Shown piece after piece: positions 7,082 to 14,795 of a DNA stretch of 33,542 bases. The DNA is from an uncultured bacterium. GTDB lineage: Bacteria > Bacteroidota > Bacteroidia > Sphingobacteriales > Sphingobacteriaceae. The position numbers and the translations under genes were made by a program. How positions within the stretch are numbered: position 1 is the stretch's first letter; the number at the start of each line of letters is the position of its first letter. Under the pieces are notes generated by a model. That model searched no databases, was not told the origin of the DNA, and worked only from the letters and a program-made list of their open reading frames with translations. The stretch is from contig CAJBVG010000182.1 in the NCBI GenBank assembly GCA_903958995.1, forward strand, positions 1 through 33,542, given 5' to 3'.

Positions 7082-8830
7082 ATGAGCAGTGTTAGCGGAA
7101 AAGCAATAGATACCAAAATTTTACGTCGTATTTACCAATACCTACAACCGTACAAAAAAGTTTTTTGGATGAGTGTTGGATTAACGGTACTACTTGCTAT
7201 TGTTGCTCCTATTCGTCCCTACCTTATTCAATACACCATCGATAATTTCATTTTAGCCGATAATGCCAATGGCTTATTTACTATGGTGATGATTATGTTT
7301 GGATTACTTGCTTTTCAAACCATCATTCAATATTACCATACGGTACTTACCAATTGGCTAGGGCAGTCGGCCATACTCGATTTGCGTAAGTTGGTGTTCT
7401 CGCATTTATTAAGTTTACGTTTAAAATATTTTGACAATACTCCCATCGGGACTTTAGTAACTCGTGCGGTTTCTGATTTAGAAACTATTGCTGATGTGTT
7501 TTCGGAAGGTCTAATTGTTATCATAGGCGACATCCTTCAAATAGTAGTAATTGTTGGGGTGATGATGTATATCGATTGGCGTTTAACCTTAATTAGTTTA
7601 GCGACAATTCCTTTTCTACTAATTGCTACTTATATTTTTAAAGAGCGTACTAAAAAAGCGTTTCAAGATGTGCGTATTGAAGTGGCTAAACTGAATACTT
7701 TTTTGCAAGAGCACATTAGTGGCATGCGTATCATCCAACTTTTCGTTCGCGAAAAAGCAGAGATGGAAAAATTCAAAAACATTAATCGCCGTCACCGAAT
7801 TGCACACATAAAATCGGTTTGGTATTACTCTATATTTTTCCCTGTAGTAGAATTAATGTCGGCTACGAGTATAGGTTTACTAGTATGGTACGGTTCTAAG
7901 GAAGTGCTTGATGGTAGTTTGAGTTTAGGGGTTATTGTTTCCTTTATTATGTACATCAACATGCTATTTCGCCCTATTCGCGAACTCGCAGATAAGTTCA
8001 ATACTTTACAAATGGGTATGGTAAGTTCGGAGCGAATTTTTAGTGTGTTAGATACACAAGAACAAACTCCTAATCATGGAACAATTACTGATGTTCCAGT
8101 GCAAGGTAAAATTACATTCGACAAGGTTCGCTTTGCATATACTGAAGATCATTATGTATTGAAAAATATTTCCTTCGAATTACAGGCGGGTAAAACCCTT
8201 GCTATTGTTGGGGCTACAGGGGCTGGGAAATCTTCGATCATCAATTTACTGAATCGCTTTTATGAAATTAACGAGGGTGAAATTCGTGTAGATGATGTAG
8301 ATATTAAAAAATATGAACTCTCTTTTTTGCGTTCTAAAATTGCCACCGTTTTGCAAGATGTGTTTTTATTCTCGGATACCATTGCCGAAAATATTCGTTT
8401 AAAAAACACCGATATTTCTATTGATAAAATTATTGAAGCAGCAAAAGAAGTAGGTGCACATGATTTCATTATGAACCTCCCAGGAGGCTATGATTATAAT
8501 GTGATGGAACGAGGCGCAACGCTCTCTGTAGGGCAAGCGCAATTAATTTCTTTCATCAGAGCTTTAGTATTCAACCCAAGTATTTTGGTACTCGACGAAG
8601 CCACCTCTTCAGTAGATACCGAAAGTGAATTGCTCATTCAATCGGCTATACAAAAATTAATGCAAGGACGTACTTCTATTGTTATTGCACATCGATTATC
8701 TACTATACAAAACGCAGATCAGATTATGGTGCTAGACCACGGGGAAATTGTGGAGATGGGGACGCATCAGGAGCTTCTTCATTTGAATGGTGCGTATAAG
8801 AGGCTGTATGAACTTCAATACCAGAATTAA
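7082..8830 (+). CDS. ABC transporter, fused membrane and ATPase domains (MsbA/exporter type)
   Basis: 582 residues. An N-terminal six-helix membrane domain (about 25-310) is followed by a nucleotide-binding domain with Walker A GATGAGKSS (377-385), signature LSVGQ (481-485), Walker B ILVLDE (501-506) and the switch His537 (AHRLST). The layout is a half-size exporter that works as a dimer, with a lipid, drug or peptide substrate not predictable from sequence. The signature has V in place of the first G of LSGGQ, which is common in this phylum. The gene follows truA by 13 nt. A perfect 25-bp hairpin at 9083-9135 lies downstream. Confidence 0.93.
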   Translation: MSSVSGKAIDTKILRRIYQYLQPYKKVFWMSVGLTVLLAIVAPIRPYLIQYTIDNFILADNANGLFTMVMIMFGLLAFQTIIQYYHTVLTNWLGQSAILDLRKLVFSHLLSLRLKYFDNTPIGTLVTRAVSDLETIADVFSEGLIVIIGDILQIVVIVGVMMYIDWRLTLISLATIPFLLIATYIFKERTKKAFQDVRIEVAKLNTFLQEHISGMRIIQLFVREKAEMEKFKNINRRHRIAHIKSVWYYSIFFPVVELMSATSIGLLVWYGSKEVLDGSLSLGVIVSFIMYINMLFRPIRELADKFNTLQMGMVSSERIFSVLDTQEQTPNHGTITDVPVQGKITFDKVRFAYTEDHYVLKNISFELQAGKTLAIVGATGAGKSSIINLLNRFYEINEGEIRVDDVDIKKYELSFLRSKIATVLQDVFLFSDTIAENIRLKNTDISIDKIIEAAKEVGAHDFIMNLPGGYDYNVMERGATLSVGQAQLISFIRALVFNPSILVLDEATSSVDTESELLIQSAIQKLMQGRTSIVIAHRLSTIQNADQIMVLDHGEIVEMGTHQELLHLNGAYKRLYELQYQN

Positions 8831-8866
8831 TTCTAAATTCTAAATTCTAAGTTCTAAATTCTAAGT
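8831..8866. repeat. TTCTAAA short tandem repeat after the ABC gene
   Basis: About five copies of a 7-nt word (TTCTAAA/TTCTAAG) start directly after the stop codon. It is the left edge of a 380-nt gene-free region (8831-9210) that otherwise holds the palindromes listed next. Confidence 0.85.
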
Positions 8867-8870
8867 TGAA

Positions 8871-9067
8871 CCTTAACTTCGCTGCGCTACGTTCGGGGAC
8901 CAATCATTTTACATTTCATAGCAGACTTGCAAAACCCCATCTCCCGATATCTATCGGGATTCGCTACGCTACCCTGCGTGGCGCAGACAGGGTTCGGGGA
9001 CCAATCATTTATCATCAGACTTGCAAAACCCCTCAACTTCGCTGCGCTACGTTCGGGGACCAATCAT
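8871..9067. repeat. Three direct copies of a GC-rich palindromic module, one with a nested insert
   Basis: Copies of CTTCGCTGCGCTACGTTCGG followed by GGACCAATCATTT occur near 8876 and 9037. A third, altered copy near 8960-9009 contains an inserted hairpin at 8971-8993 (arms ACCCTG/CAGGGT). The copies are separated by AGACTTGCAAAACCCC. A second small palindrome, CCCGATATCTATCGGG, is at 8943-8958 and is nearly identical to one at 10488-10503. Two overlapping rightward frames here are translations of the repeats, not genes. Confidence 0.85.
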
Positions 9068-9203
9068 TTTATTCATTTATTTAAAAGTAGAAAGGGGATA
9101 TTTGAACTATGTTCAAATATCCCCTTTCTACTTTTATTTTATTTTTTTCTGAAGCTATATATAATTTATCGGTCCCCGAACGTAGCGTAGCGAAGTTGAG
9201 GGG
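9029..9203. mobile_element. MITE-like 175-bp unit with 33-bp terminal inverted repeats
   Basis: The ends 9029-9061 and 9171-9203 are inverted repeats of 33 bp with one mismatch; each starts with CCCCTCAACTTCGCTGCGCT when read inwards from the left, with one base changed on the right. The centre is a perfect 25-bp hairpin. No transposase is encoded. I do not see clear target duplications. It could equally be a pair of independent palindromic modules that happen to face each other. Confidence 0.55.
9083..9142 (+). terminator. Perfect 25-bp hairpin, likely terminator between convergent genes
   Basis: Arms 9083-9107 and 9111-9135 are perfectly complementary over 25 bp around a 3-nt loop (TAT). 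On the plus strand the stem is followed by ATTTTATTTTTTT, so it can end the truA-ABC transcript. Confidence 0.75.
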
Positions 9204-9210
9204 CGGTTAA

Positions 9211-10377
9211 TTATAGCACCAGTTTCTTCATCACCACTTCTTCCCCATTCATAATTTGAATGATGTGGATTCCGCTAGAAAGGTTGTTGGTATTGATGTT
9301 TACCGATTGGTATCCTTCTACTAAGTTTACTTGTTGTGAAGCGATTGTTCTTCCGCTTAAATCTGTTACACGAATTGAAGTAGATGTTGCTGATGGTGAA
9401 TAAATATTCAAATCGATATTACCTGCTTCTGTATTTGAATTAACCGAAGTTAAAGACAATTTACCAGTCATGTTTACTGCAACTGGTGCAAACGTTTCCG
9501 AAGCTCCGTTGAAATCTACTTGTGTTAAACGGTAGTAAGATGTACCTTTTAAAGGAGTAGCATCTACTACATTGTATGAATTAATTTCTCTGCTATTTCC
9601 AGCACCTTTTACTTCCGATACTAATTCAAAATTTTCTCCATCTGCCGAACGCTCGATGATAAATTTATCATTGTTAATTTCTGTAGCCGTTACCCAATTC
9701 AATTTTACTTTCTCTGAGATTTCATCTGCAGTGAATTTTATAAGGGAGATTGGAAGTGTACCACTCCAAGTAATTGAAATATCATCTAATGCTATTCCAT
9801 CTCTACTTCCAGATCCTGAAATTTCAGTGTAATTCCATCTTAAGTAAACTGTACTTGAACTATTATCTATAGCTGAAATATCTATATTGCTATAATTTGT
9901 AGATGTTCCTTCAGCTATTATTCCAGATTCATATGTGCCACCTGCAACAGCTGTAAATCCAGATGTTGCAGATGTTGTGCTATACTCCAAATTAAAGGAA
10001 TTACTTCTGCCTTGTTCTCTAACTTTTGTAACATTATAACTAATTTTAAAACTTGTTCCTAAAAAAGTATGACCAATTGCAAGAACAATTGAGCTTGGAA
10101 CGAAAGCTGAACCGCTACCTAACAATCCTATATTGCTTGTAAAATTGTAATTTCCCCCAGTTGTACTGGATGAAGTCCCTGTTGCCATAGTACCATCAAA
10201 AGTCGAAGCTTGATTATAAGAACCCCAACCAGTCGGATATGTTGTGCCAGCAGCTCCAGGAGTAGTATTAAAATTTTGAGAGTATGGAGAACTTATAGGC
10301 AATGTTAATGTTGTTTGAGCATTTACCCAACCTACAGTTGCGGTTATAATCGTTAATAGTGTAAAAATTTTCTTCAT
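9211..10377 (-). CDS. Secreted protein with T9SS type A sorting domain
   Basis: 388 residues. Signal peptide 1-20 (MKKIFTLLTIITATVGWVNA, then Q). The Ser/Thr/Gly-rich middle ends in GIALDDISITW, a pattern seen in lectin-like beta-sandwich domains. An FN3-like stretch follows (WVTATEINNDKFIIERSADG). The C-terminal sorting domain has VTDLSGRTIA, SSGIHIIQI and a final VVMKKLVL. It should be exported across the outer membrane and anchored on or released from the surface. Ligand and function are unknown. I start at ATG 10377, which gives a normal signal peptide. A TATATTTG promoter box lies at 10424-10431, 46 nt upstream. A repeat hairpin begins 8 nt after its stop. Confidence 0.82.
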   Translation of the reverse strand: MKKIFTLLTIITATVGWVNAQTTLTLPISSPYSQNFNTTPGAAGTTYPTGWGSYNQASTFDGTMATGTSSSTTGGNYNFTSNIGLLGSGSAFVPSSIVLAIGHTFLGTSFKISYNVTKVREQGRSNSFNLEYSTTSATSGFTAVAGGTYESGIIAEGTSTNYSNIDISAIDNSSSTVYLRWNYTEISGSGSRDGIALDDISITWSGTLPISLIKFTADEISEKVKLNWVTATEINNDKFIIERSADGENFELVSEVKGAGNSREINSYNVVDATPLKGTSYYRLTQVDFNGASETFAPVAVNMTGKLSLTSVNSNTEAGNIDLNIYSPSATSTSIRVTDLSGRTIASQQVNLVEGYQSVNINTNNLSSGIHIIQIMNGEEVVMKKLVL

Positions 10378-10423
10378 ATGGGTATTTTTTAGAGAGATTA
10401 CATTTAGTTTAAAAATCAATATA

Positions 10424-10431
10424 CAAATATA
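10424..10431 (-). promoter_or_regulatory. -7 promoter box of the T9SS cargo gene
   Basis: TATATTTG on the minus strand matches TAnnTTTG exactly. No TTG at 19-21 nt upstream. Confidence 0.5.
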
Positions 10432-10487
10432 AAGTCCTGAAATGCAAGGGGTGTTAGGAAAATGTTAATAAAATGTGAAAATATACA

Positions 10488-10605
10488 TCCCGATAGCTAT
10501 CGGGAGCGTAAATCCCGCATAAGCGGGACAAGTAGTGCAGATGCGAAGATGTGCAGATGTGCAAATTGAATCTGCACATTTGCATATTTACGCATTTGCA
10601 CATCT
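10488..10605. repeat. Palindromes and short-word spacer after the DUF4293 gene
   Basis: CCCGATAGCTATCGGG (10488-10503) and TCCCGCATAAGCGGGA (10513-10528) are perfect or near-perfect palindromes. They are followed by a GCAGATGCG/TGTGCAAAT word tract whose right part (CTGCACATTTGCAT..., 10571-10605) is the inverse of the left part. The tract touches the DUF4293 stop codon and shares its words with 6231-6310. Confidence 0.8.
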
Positions 10606-10607
10606 AT

Positions 10608-11093
10608 TTAGCGTAGGCGATCGGCCGATTTCACCAATTCTTCGTCCTTTTTGATGGCTCTGGCGGCTAGGGCGGTTAAAACAACGGCAATACTTGGGAA
10701 TACCACGGCCAAGCCGGTTACAATGTTCATTACTCCTTCGGCATTTACCGTTTTATAGGCAGAAGTAAGCATGGTAGTAATTAATGCGAAAATGAGCATA
10801 ATCATTACTCGTGCTAAGCGTAATTGCTTTTTGCGGTTATTAAATTGAAATACGGTAACCAATAAGCCTAAACCAATGGCTAAAGTCATTACACTTTTGG
10901 CATAATTAGGTTTCGCTAATACATATTCGTTAGTGGTTGCTTCTTTTTCAAATCGACCTTGAATAGTCAATTTTACTTCTTTAATGGTAGCATCCGGTTG
11001 TTTCTCCACGAAAGTATAAATCGGAAAGAAATACATCATCGCTAAAGCTACCGATGCGAGGAATAAGTAGATGGTTTGGATTCTTTGAATCAT
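10608..11093 (-). CDS. DUF4293 family membrane protein
   Basis: 161 residues with four predicted membrane segments (about 8-26, 66-84, 94-112, 121-145). The C-terminal tail AARAIKKDEELVKSADRLR and the opening MIQRIQTIYLF are hallmarks I associate with DUF4293, a family found in Bacteroidota. Function unknown. It follows eno in the same direction across a 94-nt repeat spacer and may be read from the same transcript. Confidence 0.85.
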   Translation of the reverse strand: MIQRIQTIYLFLASVALAMMYFFPIYTFVEKQPDATIKEVKLTIQGRFEKEATTNEYVLAKPNYAKSVMTLAIGLGLLVTVFQFNNRKKQLRLARVMIMLIFALITTMLTSAYKTVNAEGVMNIVTGLAVVFPSIAVVLTALAARAIKKDEELVKSADRLR

Positions 11094-11096
11094 CTT

Positions 11097-11187
11097 GAGT
11101 TATGAGTTATGAATTGTGAGTTGTGAGTTGAATTATGAATTGTAAATTTTAACTCACAACTCATAATTCACAATTTACAATTAGTAT
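11097..11187. repeat. Short-word inverted-repeat spacer after eno
   Basis: Words TTATGAATTGTGAGTTGTGAG on the left half are mirrored by CTCACAACTCATAATTCACAA on the right, so the whole spacer can fold back. It runs up to the eno stop. Confidence 0.8.
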
Positions 11188-12477
11188 TTACTTAATGAAT
11201 TTAAAGCTCTTGCCTAAGTACTTAGCATTATTGCCTAATTCTTCTTCAATACGGAGTAACTGATTGTATTTTGCAATCCGGTCTGAGCGTGATGCCGAAC
11301 CAGTTTTTATTTGTCCGCAGTTTAAGGCAACCGCTAAGTCGGCAATGGTATAATCTTCTGTTTCTCCAGAGCGGTGACTCATTACTGAAGTGAATCCGTT
11401 AGTATGCGCTAAGTTAACCGCATCAATGGTTTCCGTTAAAGTACCAATTTGATTTACTTTTACTAAAATTGAATTCGCGATGTTATTTTTTACTCCTTCT
11501 TGTAAACGAGTTACGTTAGTAACGAACAAATCATCACCTACTAATTGAACATCTTTACCGATTGATTTTGTTAAATCTGCCCATCCACTCCAATCGTCTT
11601 CTGCTAATCCATCTTCGATAGAAATGATTGGATATTTTTTACTCCAATCTGTCCAGTACGCTACCATTTCTGATGAAGTTAATTTCTCTCCACTTGATTT
11701 ATGGAAGTGATAAACTTTTTCTTCTGCGTTCCACATTTCTGATGATGCAGCATCCATTGCGATGTACACATCTTCCCCTGGGCGGTAACCTGCCGCTTCA
11801 ATCGCTAACAATACAGTTTCTATTGCTTCTACATTCGATTGCATGTTTGGTGCAAAACCACCTTCATCACCAACGTTTGTAGAGTATCCTTTTTTCTTTA
11901 ATACTGATTTTAAGTGATGGAAAATTTCTGTTCCCATACGTAATCCTTCCGAGAAAGATTTCGCGCCAAATGGCATCACCATAAATTCTTGGAAATCGAT
12001 TTTATTATCCGCGTGTGCTCCACCGTTTAAGATGTTCATCATCGGAACTGGTAAAGTATTTGCATTTACTCCACCGATATAGCGATATAAAGGCTGACGA
12101 GATTCTTGTGCTGCTGCTTTCGCAATTGCCATAGAAACTCCTAAGATAGCATTCGCTCCTAAGTTTCCTTTGTTAGGTGTTCCATCTAATTGGATCATCA
12201 ATTTATCCAACATGTTTTGTTCGAAAACATCTAGACCCATTAATTCTGGTGCGATACGAGCATTTACATTTTCTACTGCTTTCAATACACCTTTACCCAT
12301 GTACACCGACTTGTCGTTATCGCGTAGCTCTACTGCTTCGTGTGTACCTGTTGATGCTCCTGAAGGAACTGCTGCTCTACCTAAGCAACCGTTCTCGGTT
12401 AATACATCTACTTCTACTGTTGGGTTCCCTCTAGAATCGAGGATTTGTCTTGCTGTGATATCGATTATAATACTCAT
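11188..12477 (-). CDS. eno: Enolase (phosphopyruvate hydratase)
   Basis: 429 residues, full length. Conserved blocks: SGASTGTHEA (39-48), GGAHADNKIDFQEFMVMP (152-169), GDEGGFAPN with Glu205, the Mg ligands D242, E287 and D315, catalytic Lys340 in VKVNQIGT, SHRSGETED with His368, and Lys391. It interconverts 2-phosphoglycerate and phosphoenolpyruvate. It lies 126 nt downstream of carA in the same direction; I recall the carA-eno order as common in Bacteroidota. I found no clear promoter box in the AT-rich spacer, so carA read-through is possible. Confidence 0.97.
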   Translation of the reverse strand: MSIIIDITARQILDSRGNPTVEVDVLTENGCLGRAAVPSGASTGTHEAVELRDNDKSVYMGKGVLKAVENVNARIAPELMGLDVFEQNMLDKLMIQLDGTPNKGNLGANAILGVSMAIAKAAAQESRQPLYRYIGGVNANTLPVPMMNILNGGAHADNKIDFQEFMVMPFGAKSFSEGLRMGTEIFHHLKSVLKKKGYSTNVGDEGGFAPNMQSNVEAIETVLLAIEAAGYRPGEDVYIAMDAASSEMWNAEEKVYHFHKSSGEKLTSSEMVAYWTDWSKKYPIISIEDGLAEDDWSGWADLTKSIGKDVQLVGDDLFVTNVTRLQEGVKNNIANSILVKVNQIGTLTETIDAVNLAHTNGFTSVMSHRSGETEDYTIADLAVALNCGQIKTGSASRSDRIAKYNQLLRIEEELGNNAKYLGKSFKFIK

Positions 12478-12482
12478 CTAGC

Positions 12483-12603
12483 TAAATTTTAAATTGTAAA
12501 TTTTAAATTGTAATTTATTGTATTAACATATTAATCTAAGTTGTAAGTTATTTCATTAACATATTATCCTATTAACATATTAACATATTATCCTATTAAC
12601 ATA
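12483..12603. repeat. Repeat spacer between carA and eno
   Basis: AAATTTTAAATTGTAAATTTTA words next to eno, then TTAACATATTATCC tandem words (12521-12603) that touch the carA stop codon. Same family as the tracts at 5198-5292, 20051-20095 and 33055-33133. Confidence 0.85.
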
Positions 12604-13701
12604 TTATCCAAGCAAACGAACGAAGTCATCAAATAAGTAACGTGAATCATGTGGGCCTGGAGATGATTCTGGGTGATACTGTACCGAGAATGCTTTCTTG
12701 CCTTTAACACGAATTCCTTCAATACTTTGATCGTTCAAATTCACGTGAGTGATTTCCACTTTATCCGATGCATGAACATCTTCTGGGATAACGCCAAAGC
12801 CGTGATTTTGTGATGTAATCTCGCAATGATTTTGAATAATATTTTTTACCGGGTGGTTTAATCCGCGGTGACCGTTAAACATTTTATGTGTGCGGATGTC
12901 GTTTGCTAAAGCCAATAATTGGTGACCTAAACAAATGCCGAATAAAGGTTGATCATCTGCCAACACTTGTTTTACTGTTTCAATAGCGTAAGGCATTGCC
13001 GATGGATCGCCAGGACCGTTAGAAATGAAGTATCCATTCGGTTTCCAAGCTTTCATTTCTTCGTAAGTAGTTTTCGCTGGGAATACTTTTACAAATACAT
13101 CGCGTTCTGCGAAACATCTTAATATATTTTTCTTTACCCCTAAGTCTAATACAGCAACACGGTAGGTTGCATTTTCATCACCAAAAAAGTAAGGTTCTTT
13201 TGTACTTACTTCCGATGATAATTCTAAACCATCCATAGATGGTACAGAAGCTAATCTTTTCTTCAACTCTTCTACATCTAAAATTTCAGAAGAGATGATG
13301 GCATTCATCGCACCTTTATCGCGAATGTGGCGAACCAATTGGCGAGTATCGATATCGGAGATACCTACGATATTATCATTTAAAAAATAATCTTGAATAG
13401 ATTCATCGGCCATTTTGCGAGAATAGTTCATGTTGAAATTCTTACAAACCAAACCGGCAATTTTTATGCTATCCGATTCTACTTCTTCATGGCTAATTCC
13501 ATAATTCCCGATGTGGGCATTGGTGGTCACCATAATTTGTCCGAAGTAAGAAGGGTCAGTAAAAATCTCTTGGTAGCCTGTCATTCCGGTGTTAAAACAG
13601 ATCTCGCCAGTAGTGGTTCCAATTTTACCTGCCGATTTACCGTGAAATACGGTTCCGTCTATTAAAACTAATACTGCTGGGATCTTTGCAATTTCTGCCA
13701 T
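12604..13701 (-). CDS. carA: Carbamoyl-phosphate synthase, small (glutaminase) subunit
   Basis: 365 residues. The N-terminal CarA domain (about 8-150) is followed by a class I glutamine amidotransferase with Cys257 in GICLGHQ and His343/Glu345 in QYHPESSPGPHDS, so the triad is complete. It frees ammonia from glutamine for carbamoyl phosphate, feeding arginine and pyrimidine synthesis. The large subunit is not in the window. The start ATG 13701 lies 20 nt after a terminator with a U-run, in a leader of about 135 nt that also encodes a 31-codon peptide; attenuation control is likely. eno follows downstream. Confidence 0.96.
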   Translation of the reverse strand: MAEIAKIPAVLVLIDGTVFHGKSAGKIGTTTGEICFNTGMTGYQEIFTDPSYFGQIMVTTNAHIGNYGISHEEVESDSIKIAGLVCKNFNMNYSRKMADESIQDYFLNDNIVGISDIDTRQLVRHIRDKGAMNAIISSEILDVEELKKRLASVPSMDGLELSSEVSTKEPYFFGDENATYRVAVLDLGVKKNILRCFAERDVFVKVFPAKTTYEEMKAWKPNGYFISNGPGDPSAMPYAIETVKQVLADDQPLFGICLGHQLLALANDIRTHKMFNGHRGLNHPVKNIIQNHCEITSQNHGFGVIPEDVHASDKVEITHVNLNDQSIEGIRVKGKKAFSVQYHPESSPGPHDSRYLFDDFVRLLG

Positions 13702-13720
13702 TTTTAATTCTTTTTAAGCA

Positions 13721-13752
13721 TAAAAAAAGCCTTGTAAACTAATACAAAGCCT
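13721..13752 (-). terminator. Terminator hairpin inside the carA leader (putative attenuator)
   Basis: On the minus strand arms GCTTTGTA (13743-13750) and TACAAGGC (13729-13736) form 8 bp with one G-U, extendable by two pairs, then seven U (13722-13728). The loop TTAGTT holds the leader-peptide stop codon TAG (13739-13741). No leftward gene lies upstream, since panB is divergent, so this terminator can act only on the carA transcript. An upstream TTACAAGG (13799-13806) repeats the right arm and could capture the left arm as an antiterminator. Confidence 0.8.
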
Positions 13753-13834
13753 CAGGATTCATTGAAAACGAGCATTTTTGAAGAGAATTCTTCTCAACCC
13801 TTGTAACAAAGATTGTATTGATGTACATTTTCAT
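13739..13834 (-). CDS. Putative 31-residue leader peptide of carA
   Basis: An ATG at 13834 opens 31 codons, beginning MKMYINTIFVTR and ending MNPEALY, with TAG in the loop of the terminator hairpin. The promoter box TACCTTTG ends 6 nt before this ATG, so the transcript should start at or next to it. There are single Arg and no Arg clusters, so classical ribosome stalling at arginine codons is not obvious. The placement is closer to the E. coli pyrBI plan, where a ribosome close behind RNA polymerase prevents the terminator from forming. That it is translated is inferred only from position. Confidence 0.55.
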   Translation of the reverse strand: MKMYINTIFVTRVEKNSLQKCSFSMNPEALY

Positions 13835-13840
13835 TGCTTG

Positions 13841-13848
13841 CAAAGGTA
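13841..13848 (-). promoter_or_regulatory. -7 promoter box of the carA leader
   Basis: TACCTTTG on the minus strand matches TAnnTTTG exactly. I see no TTG at 19-21 nt upstream. It lies back to back with the panB promoter. Confidence 0.6.
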
Positions 13849-13876
13849 AGAAAAATCAGAGAATCGTGTAAGCATT

Positions 13877-13908
13877 TTTTGAAAGATTGAAAATTTAGTG
13901 GACTTTTG
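13877..13908 (+). promoter_or_regulatory. Promoter of panB (leaderless)
   Basis: TTTTG (13877-13881), 19-nt spacer, GACTTTTG (13901-13908; one mismatch to TAnnTTTG), then 4 nt to the ATG at 13913. Both elements and the spacing fit the Bacteroidota promoter pattern. Confidence 0.75.
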
Positions 13909-13912
13909 TAAC

Positions 13913-14728
13913 ATGTCAGTACACAAAGAAGTAAAAAGAGTGACCACGCATGTGATTCAGGAAATGAAAAACAGTGGGGAAAAAATCGCGATGCTTACCG
14001 CATACGATTATTCTACAGCCCTAATTTTAGATGAAGCAGGGATTGATATTTTACTTGTAGGCGATTCGGCCTCGAATGTGATGGCTGGACATGAAACCAC
14101 CCTTCCTATTACACTTGATCAAATGATTTACCATGCCGCTTCGGTAGTGCGTGGTGTGAGTAGAGCATTGGTGGTGGTTGATTTACCTTTCGGTTCTTAC
14201 CAAGGAAATTCTAAAGAAGCATTACAGTCCTCTATTCGTATTATGAAAGAATCGGGCGGACATGCCGTGAAATTAGAAGGTGGCGCAGAAGTGCGTGAAT
14301 CAGTAGAACGTATTATTTCAGCTGGTGTACCAGTAATGGGACATTTGGGTTTAACTCCACAATCTATCTATAAATTCGGAACCTATACCGTTCGTGCTAA
14401 AGAAGAAGCAGAAGCTAATAAACTTATTGAAGATGCATTAGTGCTTCAAGAAGCTGGTTGTTTTGCTTTAGTACTCGAAAAGATTCCAGCAGAATTAGCG
14501 AAGAAAGTTACCGAGCAATTAAGCATCCCTGTAATAGGTATTGGCGCAGGCCCTCATGTAGATGGACAAGTACTTGTAGTAAATGATTTACTTGGCATTA
14601 CAAAAGGTTTCAAACCTCGTTTCTTACGTCAGTATTTGAATTTATACGAAGCAATTAATGGCGCCGTGAAATCGTATATCGGTGATGTGAAGTCGAAGGA
14701 TTTTCCGAATGAGAAAGAACAGTATTAA
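13913..14728 (+). CDS. panB: 3-methyl-2-oxobutanoate hydroxymethyltransferase
   Basis: 271 residues. MLTAYDYSTALILDEAGIDI, LVGDSASNVMAGHETTLPIT, GGHAVKLEGG, PVMGHLGLTPQS and IGIGAGPHVDGQVLV are the conserved PanB blocks, including the metal-binding Asp of VGDS. It adds a hydroxymethyl group to ketoisovalerate, the first step to pantothenate and CoA. I start at ATG 13913 (MSVHKEVKRVTT), not the in-frame GTG at 13898, because that GTG is upstream of or inside the promoter box. The mRNA is probably leaderless. I recall panB and an RluA-type synthase often being adjacent in this phylum; here a secreted peptidase gene sits between them. Confidence 0.95.
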   Translation: MSVHKEVKRVTTHVIQEMKNSGEKIAMLTAYDYSTALILDEAGIDILLVGDSASNVMAGHETTLPITLDQMIYHAASVVRGVSRALVVVDLPFGSYQGNSKEALQSSIRIMKESGGHAVKLEGGAEVRESVERIISAGVPVMGHLGLTPQSIYKFGTYTVRAKEEAEANKLIEDALVLQEAGCFALVLEKIPAELAKKVTEQLSIPVIGIGAGPHVDGQVLVVNDLLGITKGFKPRFLRQYLNLYEAINGAVKSYIGDVKSKDFPNEKEQY

Positions 14729-14795
14729 TCGAATTTGCGAATTTGCGAACTTGCAAATTTGCGAAGGGTCGAATTGTAGAAGGGTCGAATTGTAG
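14729..14795. repeat. Short-word spacer between convergent panB and the peptidase gene
   Basis: Words GAATTTGCGAACTTGCAAAT and GAAGGGTCGAATTGTA (twice) fill the whole gap between the two stop codons. Same family as 5090-5147. No U-run terminator is evident. Confidence 0.75.

Noticed and set aside
8522..8536. Altered ABC signature LSVGQ as a sign of a defective transporter
   Set aside because: I recall this variant as common in Bacteroidota exporters; Walker A, Walker B and the switch His are all intact.
8866..9190. Two overlapping rightward open frames of 72 and 87 codons
   Set aside because: They are translations of GC-rich palindromic repeats, with the same peptide recurring because the DNA repeats.
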